A stretch of DNA of 64,000 nucleotides from Sophora flavescens (GCA_030762895.1 CM061070.1:79041291-79105290); one strand, 5' to 3'. Shown: positions 33,819 to 45,468, numbered from the stretch's first letter. The notes: generated by a model from the sequence alone, not told the origin. Translations and numbers: made by a program.

Positions 33819-33986
33819 GTGGAGGCTACAACAATAGAAGTAACGCATTTTTTGTCCAAACTCTTTCCATCTAAATAACATGTGTTTTAAGGATCAAAAT
33901 AAATAACATGTGTTTTCCCTCCGAATATCACTTTGTGCTCGTAGAAGTTAGAAGCCATATTTGTCTATTATAGTACAAATTACAAT
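31141..33986. other. Long AT-rich tract with microsatellites and short duplications
   Basis: No gene. It holds (TA)n at about 31195-31276 and 31950-31987, and (ATT)n at about 33761-33817. A segment ccaatcaaaacctggttcga at 31151 recurs in similar form at 31897, each followed by ttagttagtacc and a TA run. Another duplication pairs about 32358-32500 with 32636-32785 (gattcccaaaacattatatc and gactcccaaaacattgtacc; both end in acatgtggcttgcaccat). Confidence 0.7.
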
Positions 33987-34521
33987 TAGGGGTGAGCAAA
34001 ATGTTTCAACCCGCCCGAAACCGCCCGACCCGCCACTAATTTTTGCGTTTCGGGCGGGTTGAAACGGGTTGGCGGGTTGGGCGGGTGGAAACGGCGGTTT
34101 CAGATGGATAGGAGCGGGCGGGTTGGTCCGGGTTGTCACCCATCTAACCCGACCCGACCCGCTCATAACAAAAAAAAAAAAAAAAAAAATTTATTGGAGA
34201 ATGGATCACAAGACTGGATCTTAGATTTTTTTTCCCTCTTCTCGTTATATTTTTTTTTTTGGTACTTAATTGGGTTGAAAGCCTTAAATTTTAATTAGGC
34301 TCGTTGGGTTTTTTTTTTAATTTTTTGGAATAAAATTAAATAATTAAAAAGCCTAAACCCGTTTCAACCCGCCCGAACCCGACCGAACCCGCCCTAACCC
34401 GAACCGCCCAACCCGATGGTATAGATGGGCGGGTTCGGTTTCTGTTTTTTTTACCTCCAACCCGCCCGAACCCGATGGTCCCCACCCGAACCCGCCCGAA
34501 ACCGCCCGATGCTCACCCCTA
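33987..34521. mobile_element. hAT-like MITE (535 bp) with GC-rich ends
   Basis: The ends are TAGGGGTGAGCA and TGCTCACCCCTA, flanked by a perfect 8-bp duplication, attacaat (33979-33986 and 34522-34529). An 8-bp duplication and TAGGGGTG-type ends fit hAT elements. The subterminal parts are runs of cgggcgggtt and aacccgcccg repeats in inverted orientation. The middle is AT-rich. No transposase. Confidence 0.9.
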
Positions 34522-34744
34522 ATTACAATTGAGTGTTATATTTTCAGAAATGATTTTTGGCATCTTAATTTAGACACAGTAGGTTTGAATGGTATTTCAG
34601 AATAATGAAATATATGATGAGTGAGGAAAATAATAATAAACAAGTAATGAAAAATATACACATACGGTGTTGGATAATAATCTTATGTCCAAATATTATA
34701 ACTCTTATATTTTACTATTGCTCAATATGGGTGTGTTTAGATAT

Positions 34745-34959
34745 TTTTCTTTTTTTTTTTTGGTAACCATGTTATAGGTACAAAGTATTCACCATCGTTA
34801 GTGGTGACTAATCTCCGTTGGGGAACCTGTTGCGTACACAAGATGGGTTCTTCCCTCACAACCAGGTTTTCTCCATACATAAGAGTCAGGATTCGAACCA
34901 TTGGCCACTTGCTTAAGGTGTTCAAGTGCCTTACCACTTGAACCAACCACATGTTGGTA
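34745..34959 (-). mobile_element. SINE, full length, minus strand
   Basis: On the minus strand the element begins near the RNA polymerase III A box (TGGTTCAAGTGGTAAGG), has a B box (GGTTCGAATCC, + strand 34890-34900) and ends in an A-rich tail (the T run at 34745-34761 on the plus strand). A 14-bp perfect duplication, gtgtgtttagatat, flanks it at 34731-34744 and 34960-34973. This is a tRNA-derived SINE of 215 bp. A truncated relative is at 14554-14632. Confidence 0.92.
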
Positions 34960-34973
34960 GTGTGTTTAGATAT

Positions 34974-36874
34974 CTTTGAAAATAAGAAATATAATAAAAG
35001 TAAGGTGATATTTTGGCAAATAAATAGAAAATGAAAACATAGAACAGGAATTAGTATTCTGATTGTCCTAAGCCAACTCTTCTTTCCCTGTGAATAAATT
35101 GCTTGACCACAAAGTTTATTGAAGAGGAGGAATTCGTCTCTAATCAAAACTGATCACCTCAATGTTGATTTCAAATTTGGAAGATTGAAACTTACGTAAT
35201 TAGGTCCTTATTCTTATTTGGAGAATAAGAACTAGTTTGCACCTTTGGAATGTGGAAAACTCATTCCCATTGGTTTTCCTGACCTTGATAACTTGTGCTT
35301 AATTTACAAATTTAATTATTTTATGCCATCAAGATCAAACTCTGGCAAAAGAGAAAAATAGTAACATAACATCTAACATTTGACATATAAAAAAAAAAAT
35401 CACCAAAAAGTGATATATTTTCCATTTAAAGCACAAAATTATGTTCTGTCTGCTATTCACATGAGGGAATAAGATCTGCATCATGGAACAGAACTGCCAC
35501 TTTTCCCTCTAAAAAATTGTTGAGTTAAGACAGGTGAATTTGATGTTTTGCCTAAAAGCAAAATATCCCACATCTAGTTTCGTGTATCTTTTTGTTTGAA
35601 AAGTAAAAGTCAGATTCTTTGATTCAAAAGAAAAGTATGAATCTGAAAAGGGTCAAATTGTTACCAAGGAAATTTGGAAATTCACCTCTGACACAAATGC
35701 GAACCAGCGCTGTTATTTGGACACACAGCAGGTGTCAGACACCATATTTTTATACTATTCTATGTAAAAGAAACCGGGTCCGGTATCTAGACACACATGC
35801 AACATGTGGTGTCCCCTACTTTGGTGTCGGAAATCTGTGTCCAAAAATCATTTTTGAATGCAAAACCTCTTATAACCACTTGTTCTTGAAGAAAAACAAA
35901 AGCAAATATTATTTGAAAGAGTATGCGTATAAAAAGTGCTCCTCAAATATGGTATAAATAAACCTACAACTTATAACTTGATAATTTCTTTGACTTTTCC
36001 TAGTATGAAACTCAAACTTGGACTAATGATAAAGAGCATGCAATTTCCTGAGGTAGAGTCAAATTCTGAGGCAAAGTTGTTTTATGCTAAAATGTTAAAT
36101 AATTGATATCAATGGTGGGCCCGTTGCATGCTGTGTTTTTGATTGAAAGGTTGATGCTTAATTTGAAAATGCTAGTTTGGATAAGACTCCTAGAAATGAA
36201 AATGAAATGACAAAATGATTAGGCATATTTGGCTTTTCCAGTTTGCTGTTTTCATCAATAATTATAAAACTGCTACCTTGTTTTCATTGTGTCCTGTTTT
36301 CAAAAATTTGTACAAGAAATACTGAAAACAGAAAAAAATTGTTTTCAGTGTTTCCTGTACAAATTTCTGAAAATAAGAAACATAATAAAAACATGTCAAA
36401 TTTGTAATTATGTCTGAAAACAGGAAATGAAAACAAAAAATAAAAACAAAGCAAACCTACCCTTAATAGCCTAGAAGAGGAAAAGAGTACAAAGAGGGTC
36501 CTCCCAAAAGGAATTATGAAGTGGATATTCTTCAAGGTTGTGACATCTTTCCAAGAATCAATACTAAGAGAGAGCACATTCCTTTCCTAGATACCCTGCA
36601 CTTTAGCATCTTTGTTTCTCTCATAGGTTACAACTGTAAATGGTTTCAATACTTGAATGGGATGTGACTATGTGCACCTTATCTCTTTGGCCAAGTAAAG
36701 AGAGTTATGTTGGTCTCAGATGATTTTCGATCACATAACTCGCATAACATCAGCCATCAGTGCATCACCCCTCTTCCCCTCCTCCACTCTTTTACTTTCA
36801 AAATTTGGTAAATGTGATTTATAAGTGAATCCAAAGTCTAAGAACCAGAAGCTAGCTGGACAAGTGACGGTTCC
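34974..36874. other. Intergenic region, no gene recognised
   Basis: A self-complementary stretch at about 36295-36385 (ttgtacaagaaatactgaaa and its near complement) may be a small fold-back. 35700-35835 has diverged repeats of gacaccatattttt and gtgtcgga type. I see no supported ORF. Its left part is downstream of the SINE and its right part is the 3' flank of the cysteine synthase pseudogene. Confidence 0.5.
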
Positions 36875-38995
36875 CTAATCAAACATTATTTGTTCCGCCT
36901 CGTGTCTCACGGACTCAAATAACGGAGAAGATAGGTAACGCTCTCCGGAACTAGGGAACATCACCTGCAGCAAACAAGATGAAGGGGAGATTAATGAGCA
37001 TTCATCGTACACATATGATAACATTTTAATCTATCTATCAACAGGTGATGACATGACAGTGGACACCCTTATCACCAAATCAATGAACATGAAACTTCAA
37101 GTATTCTCCTTGGTGCGTGGCATTATAAAAACACAAAATATGCCTTGATTTTCCAAGTAATATGTACATATTTATGACTTATGTAAGTTGTAAATGTTTG
37201 TTTATTTATTATTTCTAAACTGAATATCGTAATTACAGATCATCATCAATCCAGATTTGTTTAAATTGTAGATAGGTAAGTAGACCTACAACGATGAGTT
37301 TCCCTGTATTTTCTGGCCTCTTTCCCAATTTTATTGCTGCTGCTGCTGCTCCTGCTCCGGACGAAAGTGATAAAATAAGTTGAATAAAAAGTAGTAATAC
37401 AAGTAGATTCTAATTTCCAAAGAAATGGAATATAACCATAGTCATACCAGCAAACCTTCGTTCAAGGCTAACAGCTTAGCAGTTTCTATAGCTTCATCAC
37501 TTGATACCTGAAAATATTAACAAAAGATAGAAAACCAAGAGCGAAATGCTTCAACAGAAACATACAGCTATTCTCTGAGTTTTCAATTTTTAAATATAGT
37601 CATAAAGAAAGTGCCAGAATTTGTAGTTTTATGTATCATAAGAATCTGTAACCTGCATTTGAATATGTAAATGAATAAACTAAATATAGGAACTGTGTTT
37701 GAATCTCATTTACCATTCCTCTATAATATGATAGCACATAGGAATTATAACTTCATAAAAAAAATTCCAAGGAAACAACTTTCAACAGTGCTGTAGTGCT
37801 AAAAAATCCCGACATATCTACATTCAGACCTGAATAATTTCATCAAGCAGATTAACATCCAGCACAGCAGGAACAATGCCAACACCAATTCCTTGAATCA
37901 GATGCTTGCCTTTTACATATAGATGCAACATGTAGTAAATTGCCATTCAGATATCAAAGTGAAAGTAAAATGCTAAGTTGTCAAATGAAGTTGAAAACTG
38001 AAAAGAAATGAATGACTCATGAAACTTAAATATGCAGTTCAAGAAGTGTTGATAAGGGAAAACAATAAATGCCTCTTATAATTAACCATAATTGAAAAAT
38101 CATAATCTGAGTTTTGATAGATGTGGTGATGCATACATGCACATCCCTCTCCATGATTGATACAAAAGAATTTTAGGAAGCAGTTCCAAATCCGATTAAA
38201 TAGATGTAGAATGTGGTGATGCATACATGCACATCTCTCCATATCTCAGGGCCGGTAGTTTCATAGTGAACCTACAAGGATGCAAAAGATTTGTCATAAG
38301 AACATCACCTTGAAGTGCTGCAATGAACGCCAACCCAATTCCGGTGTTTCCGCAATTAGTCTCAACGAGTACAGTCTTTCAAACAACGAAAATTCTCATT
38401 TAAAAAACCCAACAATCTGAACTCAAGCATGGCATCCCTATGACTGAACATGATTGGTTTATAGGGGAAAATGCCACCAAACACTAATTTGATAAATTGT
38501 ATCATGCATATACAACAACCAATGCCTCAAGACAAGGGTTCTACACTAACCTCCCCTGGTGTAATCAGACCCTTATCCTCAGCGTCCTTGATCATACTTA
38601 ATGCTATCCTGCCTCCCAAAAAGGGAAAAAATATGTTAACAAAGAGAATTTCTCTTTTTACGTAAGGCAGAGAAAAGAACAGTGTAGCCAGGCTCTTTAT
38701 CATCTCACATAAAATATACCAAATTTTCATTTTCAATATATTTCTAAACAAACTCAGGACCTAGAAAACAAAACATCACTTAAGTAATAGCTTTTTCTAT
38801 TGCACAATGATCTTCCAGGCAAGTTTCTAATGTCAGAAAATAAACAATGTTTCATTATTTATGAAAAATACATATACCCCATTATAAATTGATACCTATC
38901 TTTGACACTTGAGCAGGGTTCCATTGACTCCAACTTGGCAGCAATGCGGGCTACACAACTTTGTTTAGATAAACCATGGGAGTATTCCCAATTAG
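36875..38995 (-). pseudogene. Cysteine synthase (O-acetylserine (thiol)lyase)-like pseudogene
   Basis: Seven minus-strand blocks match the PLP enzyme that makes cysteine from O-acetylserine and sulfide. They are LIGNTPMVYLN and CSSVKDR (38995-38896), ALSMIKDAEDKGLITPGE (38608-38551), TNCGNTGIGLAFIAALQ (38375-38309) and HYETTGPEIW (38271-38235). Then come HLIQGIGVG and VLDVNLLDE (37915-37830), SSDEAIETAKLLAL (37507-37448), the AAAAAIKLGKRPENTGKLIV block (about 37368-37290) and SSGERYLSSPLFESVRHEAE ending in TAG (36875). Most blocks keep GT and AG splice borders, and the PLP lysine block SSVKDR is present. Defects: the exon between GNTGIG and HYETTG is missing, the GGT-rich VAGIGTGGT part is missing, a frameshift lies after YLNKV, and no N-terminal exon is found. 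Confidence 0.88.
38118..38246. repeat. Short tandem duplication inside the cysteine synthase pseudogene
   Basis: The phrase tgtggtgatgcatacatgca with following cacatc and ctctccat occurs at about 38122 and 38212, a 90-bp step. The second copy abuts the broken end of the HYETTGPEIW exon, so the duplication and the loss of that exon's remainder are probably linked. Confidence 0.75.
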
Positions 38996-40236
38996 CTGTA
39001 TAAAGCAAGAAGCAAATGCGGGAGGGAGGGAGACACACAAAAAAGTATCAGAATATTGCTACTGAAGAGGAATTGATTATAAACTATAGGAAATATGTGA
39101 AGAATAAATAACCATAAACAAAAGGACCCCAAGAAAAAATGAATTACTTCAGTATCATCATTTTTTATTGCACACTGCATCTCCATGTTATTTTGTGGGC
39201 ACCTGAACAACATGTATAAAGAAAGATCATACAACAGTTAAAGGGTAATAAGTAATTTAATGAAGCAAAAGTATTACAGTTCAAGGTAAAAGAAAGATTG
39301 TGAAAATGGGTACGAGTCTGAACTCTGAGGCATAAATTTTTTTTGAAGAGAAACACTGAAAATCTTATGTCGGCACTGCACAACCAATGTGTGTGAATAA
39401 TAAGAATGGGGTGTTGAACATGCAGAAACTGTAACTTACAGGGGATTCAGATACGCAGAACAAGAACCACTTGAGGAGTTTGACCTTCCTTTGCTTGATT
39501 GTGGTCACAGACTCACGGTTGAGTGCATTCACTTCTCAGTATAGACTACAGAGCACCTAAATCCGAACGAACCATAATGCGTTGCCAACTTGCACTTTTT
39601 ATTTCATTCCTCAGATTTATATATATACATGATAATGGGTCGGGTCTGATACTATATCCGCATTTGAAAAAATTATCCGTACCTCAAAACATACCGAGTG
39701 ATGTGATTTGCATTTGATTATCAAATTTATTTTACTTGTTAATAGGCGATGTTGAGGTTGATATCCTTGTAGGCATGGCTTCAAGGAGGTGTGTCTTCTC
39801 TGATCTAAACTTTTACTTCATATTAAAAAAAAATTATACATGACAAGGCGACACGGTATAGACTTACAAAACCAGCAAATGAAAATCAAAAAAAAAAAAA
39901 AAATTACAGCAATGGCTCTCCATGGTAATGTACATAAACTCTCAATTCTCAATCTCAGTCACTCGATGTGACTTGGGTTTGACTATCAAATGAGTTAAAT
40001 ATGTTTTTAGTCCCTCAGAGTAGTTGGATAATGTTCGATTTTAGTCCCTCATTTAAAAAATATACACACAATTGATCTTCTTATGCTCTAGATAATCTAA
40101 ATTTGATTTTGTGCTCATAGACTTCTCATCCTTTGATTCAACCAAATCATTTATTGTCCTGACGGAATCGATGACGAAGCAGGTTTATTAAGTCGAGATT
40201 GCATGATTTTAGTGCTGAAATCGTGCATGAACCAAG
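38996..40236. other. Intergenic region, no gene recognised
   Basis: The missing first exon of the cysteine synthase relic was looked for here and not found. 39985-40085 carries a short piece resembling the ends of the MULE-type MITEs (ttttagtccctcag, attttagtccctca). Confidence 0.45.
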
Positions 40237-40494
40237 TTGAAAATCCACTCCCGGGTAGAGGAGCTCTTTAGTATGGAACAAGTCGAGTCGACTCTGTTGC
40301 TCTTTGAACACTCCCTATGCTTTAAGCTCTTATTCGTGGTGGCTAGCCTTGCAATCCTCGAACCTGCATTCGAAGACAAAACAAAGAAGAACATTAACTT
40401 CTGTGTGGTGGATTTTGATGTTGGACTTGGGAAGCAACACAAGAGACCTCTCCATGTGCTCTCGGCCCATTTGAATGAGAAGCGGACAAGGTGA
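40237..40494 (+). pseudogene. GRAS transcription factor fragment (SCARECROW-like)
   Basis: The open reading contains FEHSLCFKLLFVVASLAILE, then NINFCVVDFDVGLGKQHKRP and LHVLSAHLNEK. This matches the region of GRAS proteins around the VHIID-type motif (here VVDFDVG), most like SCL8-type members, with the LHALSAR segment after it. Only about 60-70 residues of a domain of roughly 380 are present and there is no proper start. It lies directly beside MULE-like sequence and may be a captured fragment. Confidence 0.65.
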
Positions 40495-41950
40495 AAATTG
40501 TGGGGCCACTGCTATTTACACCTTGTAATTTACTATTTGCATCTTGCAACTTCAATTTGAATTTTTCTCTCCCAAAAATACACTTTTCACTCACATCACT
40601 ATATCACACATTTCTTTCACCCCACACCAGAAACCACCCCCTTTCTCACACTCTTTACACCTTTGTCATATTCTCCACCATTCTTACAACCTCCACCATT
40701 ATCATACAACAATGAAATGGTGACTTTTTTTTGTAGTTTTTTTCGTATTGGATTTCATTGTTTTACAAAAGGGAAGAAGATAAGTTGGTAGCAAGTTGTT
40801 TTCGTTCGTGTTTTGGCAAAAGGAAACAACCTCGTTCATCATCATTCATGCACGTCACTTCCGGAAGCTTTTGGAAAACGAAATCTGGACACTGGTTACA
40901 CCTCCATAATTCAAAATCCGGATGCGTATTTGTGAGCCGTTTGTGAACTACGAGATTATAATTTCCGGAAACATAAAAATTATCACTTTCGTATTTTACT
41001 TTCCGGATGTATAAATTGTACATCCGAAAAGTAAATTCCGGATGTGTAAAATTTTTTGATTCAACTTTTCTAAAATAAACTAATGTTGTCTTCTTGTTAT
41101 TTGAAATGATGCATATAGTTTAAAGGTTACTTTTAATGGACATGGAAGACTATTTTGACAATCTATCTGATGATATGGACATGTCAATTAATATGGGAAG
41201 AGATGGAGATGTAAGAATAAAGATTCATAATTTATTGTTATGTTTTTTTTTTTCCAGAATCATGTGAGCATAGAGAGGTTGGATGTTCCCAGTGTAAAAG
41301 ATCATGTTGATTGTAGGGATGCATTCACTACTACTAAGGTGGTTGATTAATGAATTATCATTAGTTTATGTTATGATTTTGTGTGAACATTATAACATCC
41401 TGCTAAATTTGTATTGTCAGGTATTTCCATCTCGAGATGATATGTTGAACTGGGCTCGACAAGTTGGTAAAGAGAATGGTGTTGTTGTCGTCATTCACAG
41501 GCCAGACACACCGTCCGGATTGCAAATTCCGAAGCATTTTATGAATGGCTTCGACTTCTGGAAATGTGAATCCGGCTACAAAAGAGAAAGATGAAACATG
41601 GAAGAAAGGGAGGAACGATTTTGAGCCACATATAGGGAGATGAAAAAGCGAAGACAAAGATACCCGAAGAGAAGAGGAAGGCCGCACTTGTGACGCCTTC
41701 GTAGGTTGCCCGAAAATGAAGAGGGTCGCGGTGTGTGGAGGATTAGCAACAAAAAAAAAAACGGTGCAAATAGCAGGGCCCATATTGTGGTGGCCATGGA
41801 GAACGACAATGACAAGTTAAGAGAATAGTAAGTGAGAAAAACAGTGTGGTGATGAACCATAAAGGGCAGAGGAAGATGGCTTTGCCTTGTCCTCCAATGC
41901 ATATTCTCAATGTATCTAATTCTTTCATTTTGAACCCATGCACTCACATA
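40495..41950 (+). mobile_element. MULE-like sequence with transposase N-terminal remnant
   Basis: A reading at about 41421-41594 gives VFPSRDDMLNWARQVGKENG and VVVVIHRPDTPSG, typical of the N-terminal part of plant MULE/FAR1-type transposases. An upstream piece (about 41139-41215) encodes MEDYFDNLSDDMDMSINMG. The left flank contains several ttccggatgt repeats (40855-41050). A diverged inverted match links the left side (ggggccactgctatttacac, about 40502) and the right side (gtgcaaatagcagggcccat, about 41763). Ends and target duplication were not resolved. The transposase core is absent. Confidence 0.55.
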
Positions 41951-42410
41951 AATTAAAGTATTAAAAATGATAATTATTTTAAAATAAATAATATATATAT
42001 AAATACATAAATAGGGTTTAAATAAAAAAGCTTATGAACATGATATTTTATATTTATCAGTTAGTTCTATCGTTAATTTTACCAAGCACTTTAAATCCAA
42101 TTTGTTAGCTTATCCGCTATATGTTACCCGCTATCCGCTATAAGCTTATCCACCATCTGGTAGCTTATCCACTATCTGCTAGTTTTTTTCCAAACAAAGC
42201 AATAGAGTTTACACAATTTTGAAAAAAACAAAGAGTAAAAGCCCAAACCGATCTCTGAGAAAAGTTTAGAATATACTTTTAGTCCCCAAGAAAAATGGAT
42301 TGATTATTTATTCCCCCACAATGACAAATGTTGGACACATTTGTCCCTTAGTAAGTTTTTGTCCATGGACATTCGTTAAGTGTTGGTGTGTTTTATTACA
42401 GGTTTGCTAA
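41951..42410. other. Intergenic AT-rich region
   Basis: No gene. It contains repeated pieces of the form gcttatccactatctgctag (42105-42185) and sequence of the type tagtccccaagaaaaatgga seen near MITE ends. Confidence 0.45.
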
Positions 42411-43147
42411 TTTGACACAAAATGCCGGACAACATACGTACATCGTATGAAGTGAGTCGCACATGATCTGTGCACTATAAATTGTGCATCACAAGTCTCA
42501 TAGAAGACTTTTTTTTTTTTTAAAAAAAAAAATTTAAATTTTTTTTGTAAATAAATTTTTTGATTAAGTATGGGCATTCACCACATATTTGAAGGCATTC
42601 ACCAGATAATTGAACTACGTTCACCAGATAATCTAAGGCATCCACAAGCTAATTTAGTATAGGCATTCACCACATATTCGAAGGCATTTACCAGATAAGT
42701 GAACTACGTTCACCAGATAATCTAAGGCATCCAAAACTCGGTTTTAGTATGGGCATTCACCAGATATTCGAAGGCATTCACTGAGATAATTGAACTACGT
42801 TCACTGAGATCTCTAAGGCATCCAAAACTTGGTTTTAGTATGAGCATTCACCACATATTTGAAGGCATTCACTGAGATAATTGAACTACGTTCACCAGAT
42901 AATCTAAGGCATCCAAAACTTGGTTTTAGTATGGGCATTCACCACATATTTGAAGGCATTCACCAGATATTTGTACCCCATTCACCAGATATTGACACAT
43001 ACTTAATCAAAAAATTTATTTACAAAAAAAATTTAAATTTAAAAAAAAATAATAAGCTGTCTTCTGATCTTGCAACAATGATCTCAATTCTGATCTTAAG
43101 ATTGTTTCATACGTACAGACGTATGTTGTCAAATTTTTTGTGTCAAA
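42411..43147. mobile_element. Fold-back element enclosing five 90-bp tandem repeats
   Basis: The ends tttgacacaaaa (42411) and ttttgtgtcaaa (43147) are inverted, and the homology extends inward. Left arm motifs acaacatacgtac and aaatttttttgattaagta have complements at about 43110-43135 and 43005-43020. Between the arms a unit of about 90 bp is repeated about five times. It starts at about 42572, 42662, 42751, 42842 and 42933 and contains gggcattcaccacatatt, gaactacgttcacc and aatctaaggcatcc. No coding capacity. Confidence 0.75.
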
Positions 43148-45152
43148 AAATCATTTCTGGTTTTATTAAGTTGACCTCATATCTTGTTAGTGAATTCCAC
43201 CGTAAAAAAAGTTTAAAAAACAAAATGCCTGCAAAAACGTCGTCATTTATGAGCCTTTTTTAATTCCAATTTTCCATCACCATGCCACCTCTTCTTCTTT
43301 TTTTCTTTTTCCTTTCTTGGTTTCTTCAAAAACTCAAACAAAAAATCGAGAAAACCCTTGTATCCTCATTCCCAATACACAACAGAACTCTTCCATTTCC
43401 ATCTAAACCTATCATCTTCCTCTTCTTGTATCCTCTTCGTCTTCTTGTATGCACCATTTCACACAAGAGGGAAAAACCATGACCGAGAACAAGGCAGGAA
43501 TGAAGACAAGTACCCACCAAGAGAACGAGATTGGGAGGGAGTCGCGCAGCAAACACAACAAAAAGAGGGATGAACTCGAACAAAGAGACTCGTGGAGAGT
43601 GACGCAGTCACACATAACCATCTCTCTCTTCTTCCTCCCCTTTCTCTCTCTAGAGTTTGTTTCCCTTAACGAGTGTTCAAAAATTTTGATGCCTACTTGC
43701 TAGATTTTCAATACACCATTAGAATTAGGGTTGAACCTTCGTTTTCATTTGTTTAATGAGTTTTGGGTTTCTAGGTTTTTAATTGAGTTTCTGAGTTTGG
43801 GATAATAAAGGGAAGAAGACATGTGAAAACTGAAAACTGAGTTTGGAGTTTAGGGATATGTCAAACTCTGTTAAGTTTAGTGACTGACATATCCCTAATT
43901 TGTCATTATAAAAGACTATTTGGTGAATTAATCTTTTTTAGGAATTAAAACTGGGTCCACATCTTTTTTATTAAGGACCAATTTAGGCATTTAATCAAAA
44001 ACAAACGAGGACAAATGTAAGGCTTGCTTGGTTACCGTTCTTTGCTGTTTACTGTCCTTGGACTAGCATATTTTACAGGCCTATAGGTGTGCAGACCAGA
44101 CCAGGCCCAAAAACCCACCCCAGCCAAAAATCTCATCGCGTCCCAAGGTGTTTTAGGTCAAGTCAGACACTATCTATGGCAAAAAAAAAAAGGACAAACT
44201 CACCAGTGGCCCAATTCCGAGCTTTACTTACTATTTTACTTCTCATGATTACAATTAGGTTTTTGGGTCATTAGAAATTTGGGATTTACCCGTCTCTCAA
44301 AAAGTATTACCACCATCAAGCTCATATGCTCAATCAAGGAGGCCATCATTCACAACACTGTCGTCAAACTCAGAGGTTGTCGTTCTGCACGGTGGAGGTT
44401 GAGACTGCAACGTCAAGGATGCTCTTGCACCAAAACGTGCCACCATCACACCGCACATCAACGTTATTCATGCCATCGTTCTCTCTCTTTCTCAAAATCG
44501 TTGCCTCTCTCTCTCTGAATGCTATGTTTTTTTGCTTCTCTCTTTCTCATGCTTTTCTATTTTCTTTTTTGGTTTCAGTTTTCATCTGGTTGGCTTCTGC
44601 TCTCTTTTTCACCCTTGGTTTCTCGTTAAATGTTTTAATTATTAGTAATTTTAAGCTGAATTTATAAATGTTTTGTTACACAAAACTCTGCCACTGTGCT
44701 GGTCGCAATAAGACCATACAATTTTCCAAAGCCAAGTCTCTCCATGTCCCACCCAAACACAAAATGTGCAGCAACTAATAGGTATGATTGCTCCTCAACT
44801 CATGTGCCATTCATAATTTAAGGAAAAGGATAAAATCCCACAATTGATTTTAACACAATAATTCAATAAAGCCAAACTTTTAAACTCATACTCATCCCTG
44901 GATCGGGTAAGGCAATCAGCACCCCTCCAACAACTATCAAATCTCAATGTAATTAATCCAACCACCCCATCAATCCAATTACCACCATCTAAAAAGAACA
45001 ATTCTTCCAAGAAAAAAAATGCAAATTTCCACCCCTAACAAAAGTAGGGGGAAAAAACAAGTATTATAATAAACAATGAATTTTCACCCAAAAGATTCTT
45101 ATTTAACAAATAACTCGTATAAGAGCAATAATGGGTTTGAATAAAAAATAAA
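43148..45152. other. Intergenic region, no gene recognised
   Basis: Short open frames at 43282-43703 and 44089-44667 have low-complexity Ser/Phe/Leu-rich translations and no recognisable domain. 43270-43460 and 44440-44610 are strongly pyrimidine-rich (ttcttc, ctctct), which resembles 5' leader sequence but has no supported gene attached. Confidence 0.45.
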
Positions 45153-45294
45153 AAATGTTGGAACATCTGAATGCATAAGCCTGAGGGAAAATCAAGGGCC
45201 AATGCCAGAATCTCAGCTCCAAATTGTTATCGGCAACGTACAGCACTGAAAGCACCATGACATAGGCGAATCAGAGACTCTAATTTGTTGCCTT
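45153..45294 (-). ncRNA. Candidate box H/ACA snoRNA
   Basis: On the minus strand, GGCAAC (45287-45292) pairs with GTTGCC about 55 bases later, closing a 5' hairpin. A perfect H box, ATAACA (+ strand 45225-45230), follows. A second hairpin is closed by TTGGA with TCCAA and CTGA with TCAG, and has an upper stem GCAT/ATGC and CCT/AGG. The sequence ACA (+ strand 45156-45158) follows the second stem, three bases from the proposed end. This hairpin-hinge-hairpin-tail order is the H/ACA layout; such RNAs guide pseudouridylation with dyskerin. The two unpaired pockets would hold the guide sequences, but I could not assign targets. It lies about 90 bases after the C/D candidate, in the same orientation, so one precursor is likely. 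Confidence 0.62.
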
Positions 45295-45384
45295 TTCTTT
45301 CAATTTTCTCACAATCAAAATCTATACAATCGAACATAAAAATAATCCAATAAAAAATTAGAAAGAAAAAAACAATCAAAGAAA

Positions 45385-45468
45385 GTAGGCTCAGAGTATC
45401 GATGACATCAACAAGCTCAATTAGCTTTCATAGTTTGATGGTATATACAAATTCATCATCCCTGCCTC
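45385..45468 (-). ncRNA. Candidate box C/D snoRNA
   Basis: The minus strand has a C box GATGATGA (+ strand 45453-45460), a D box CTGA (45391-45394) and a terminal stem AGGC with GCCT just outside them. A C'-like TTGATGT lies about 10 bases before the D box. Between C and the presumed D' (an imperfect ATGA) is ATACCATCAAAC (+ strand 45433-45444). Its complement GTTTGATGGTAT occurs, as I remember it, in the 5' part of plant 18S rRNA, so it may guide 2'-O-methylation there. Box C/D RNAs act with fibrillarin in the nucleolus. The imperfect D' box is the weak point. The gene lies about 110 bases downstream of the predicted start of transcription. Confidence 0.65.

Noticed and set aside
39360..39540. 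Possible first exon of the cysteine synthase relic
   Set aside because: The translation does not resemble the N-terminus of any cysteine synthase form.
43282..44667. Several Ser/Leu/Phe-rich plus-strand frames
   Set aside because: Pyrimidine-rich low-complexity DNA; no domains, and the frames are not continued by exons.
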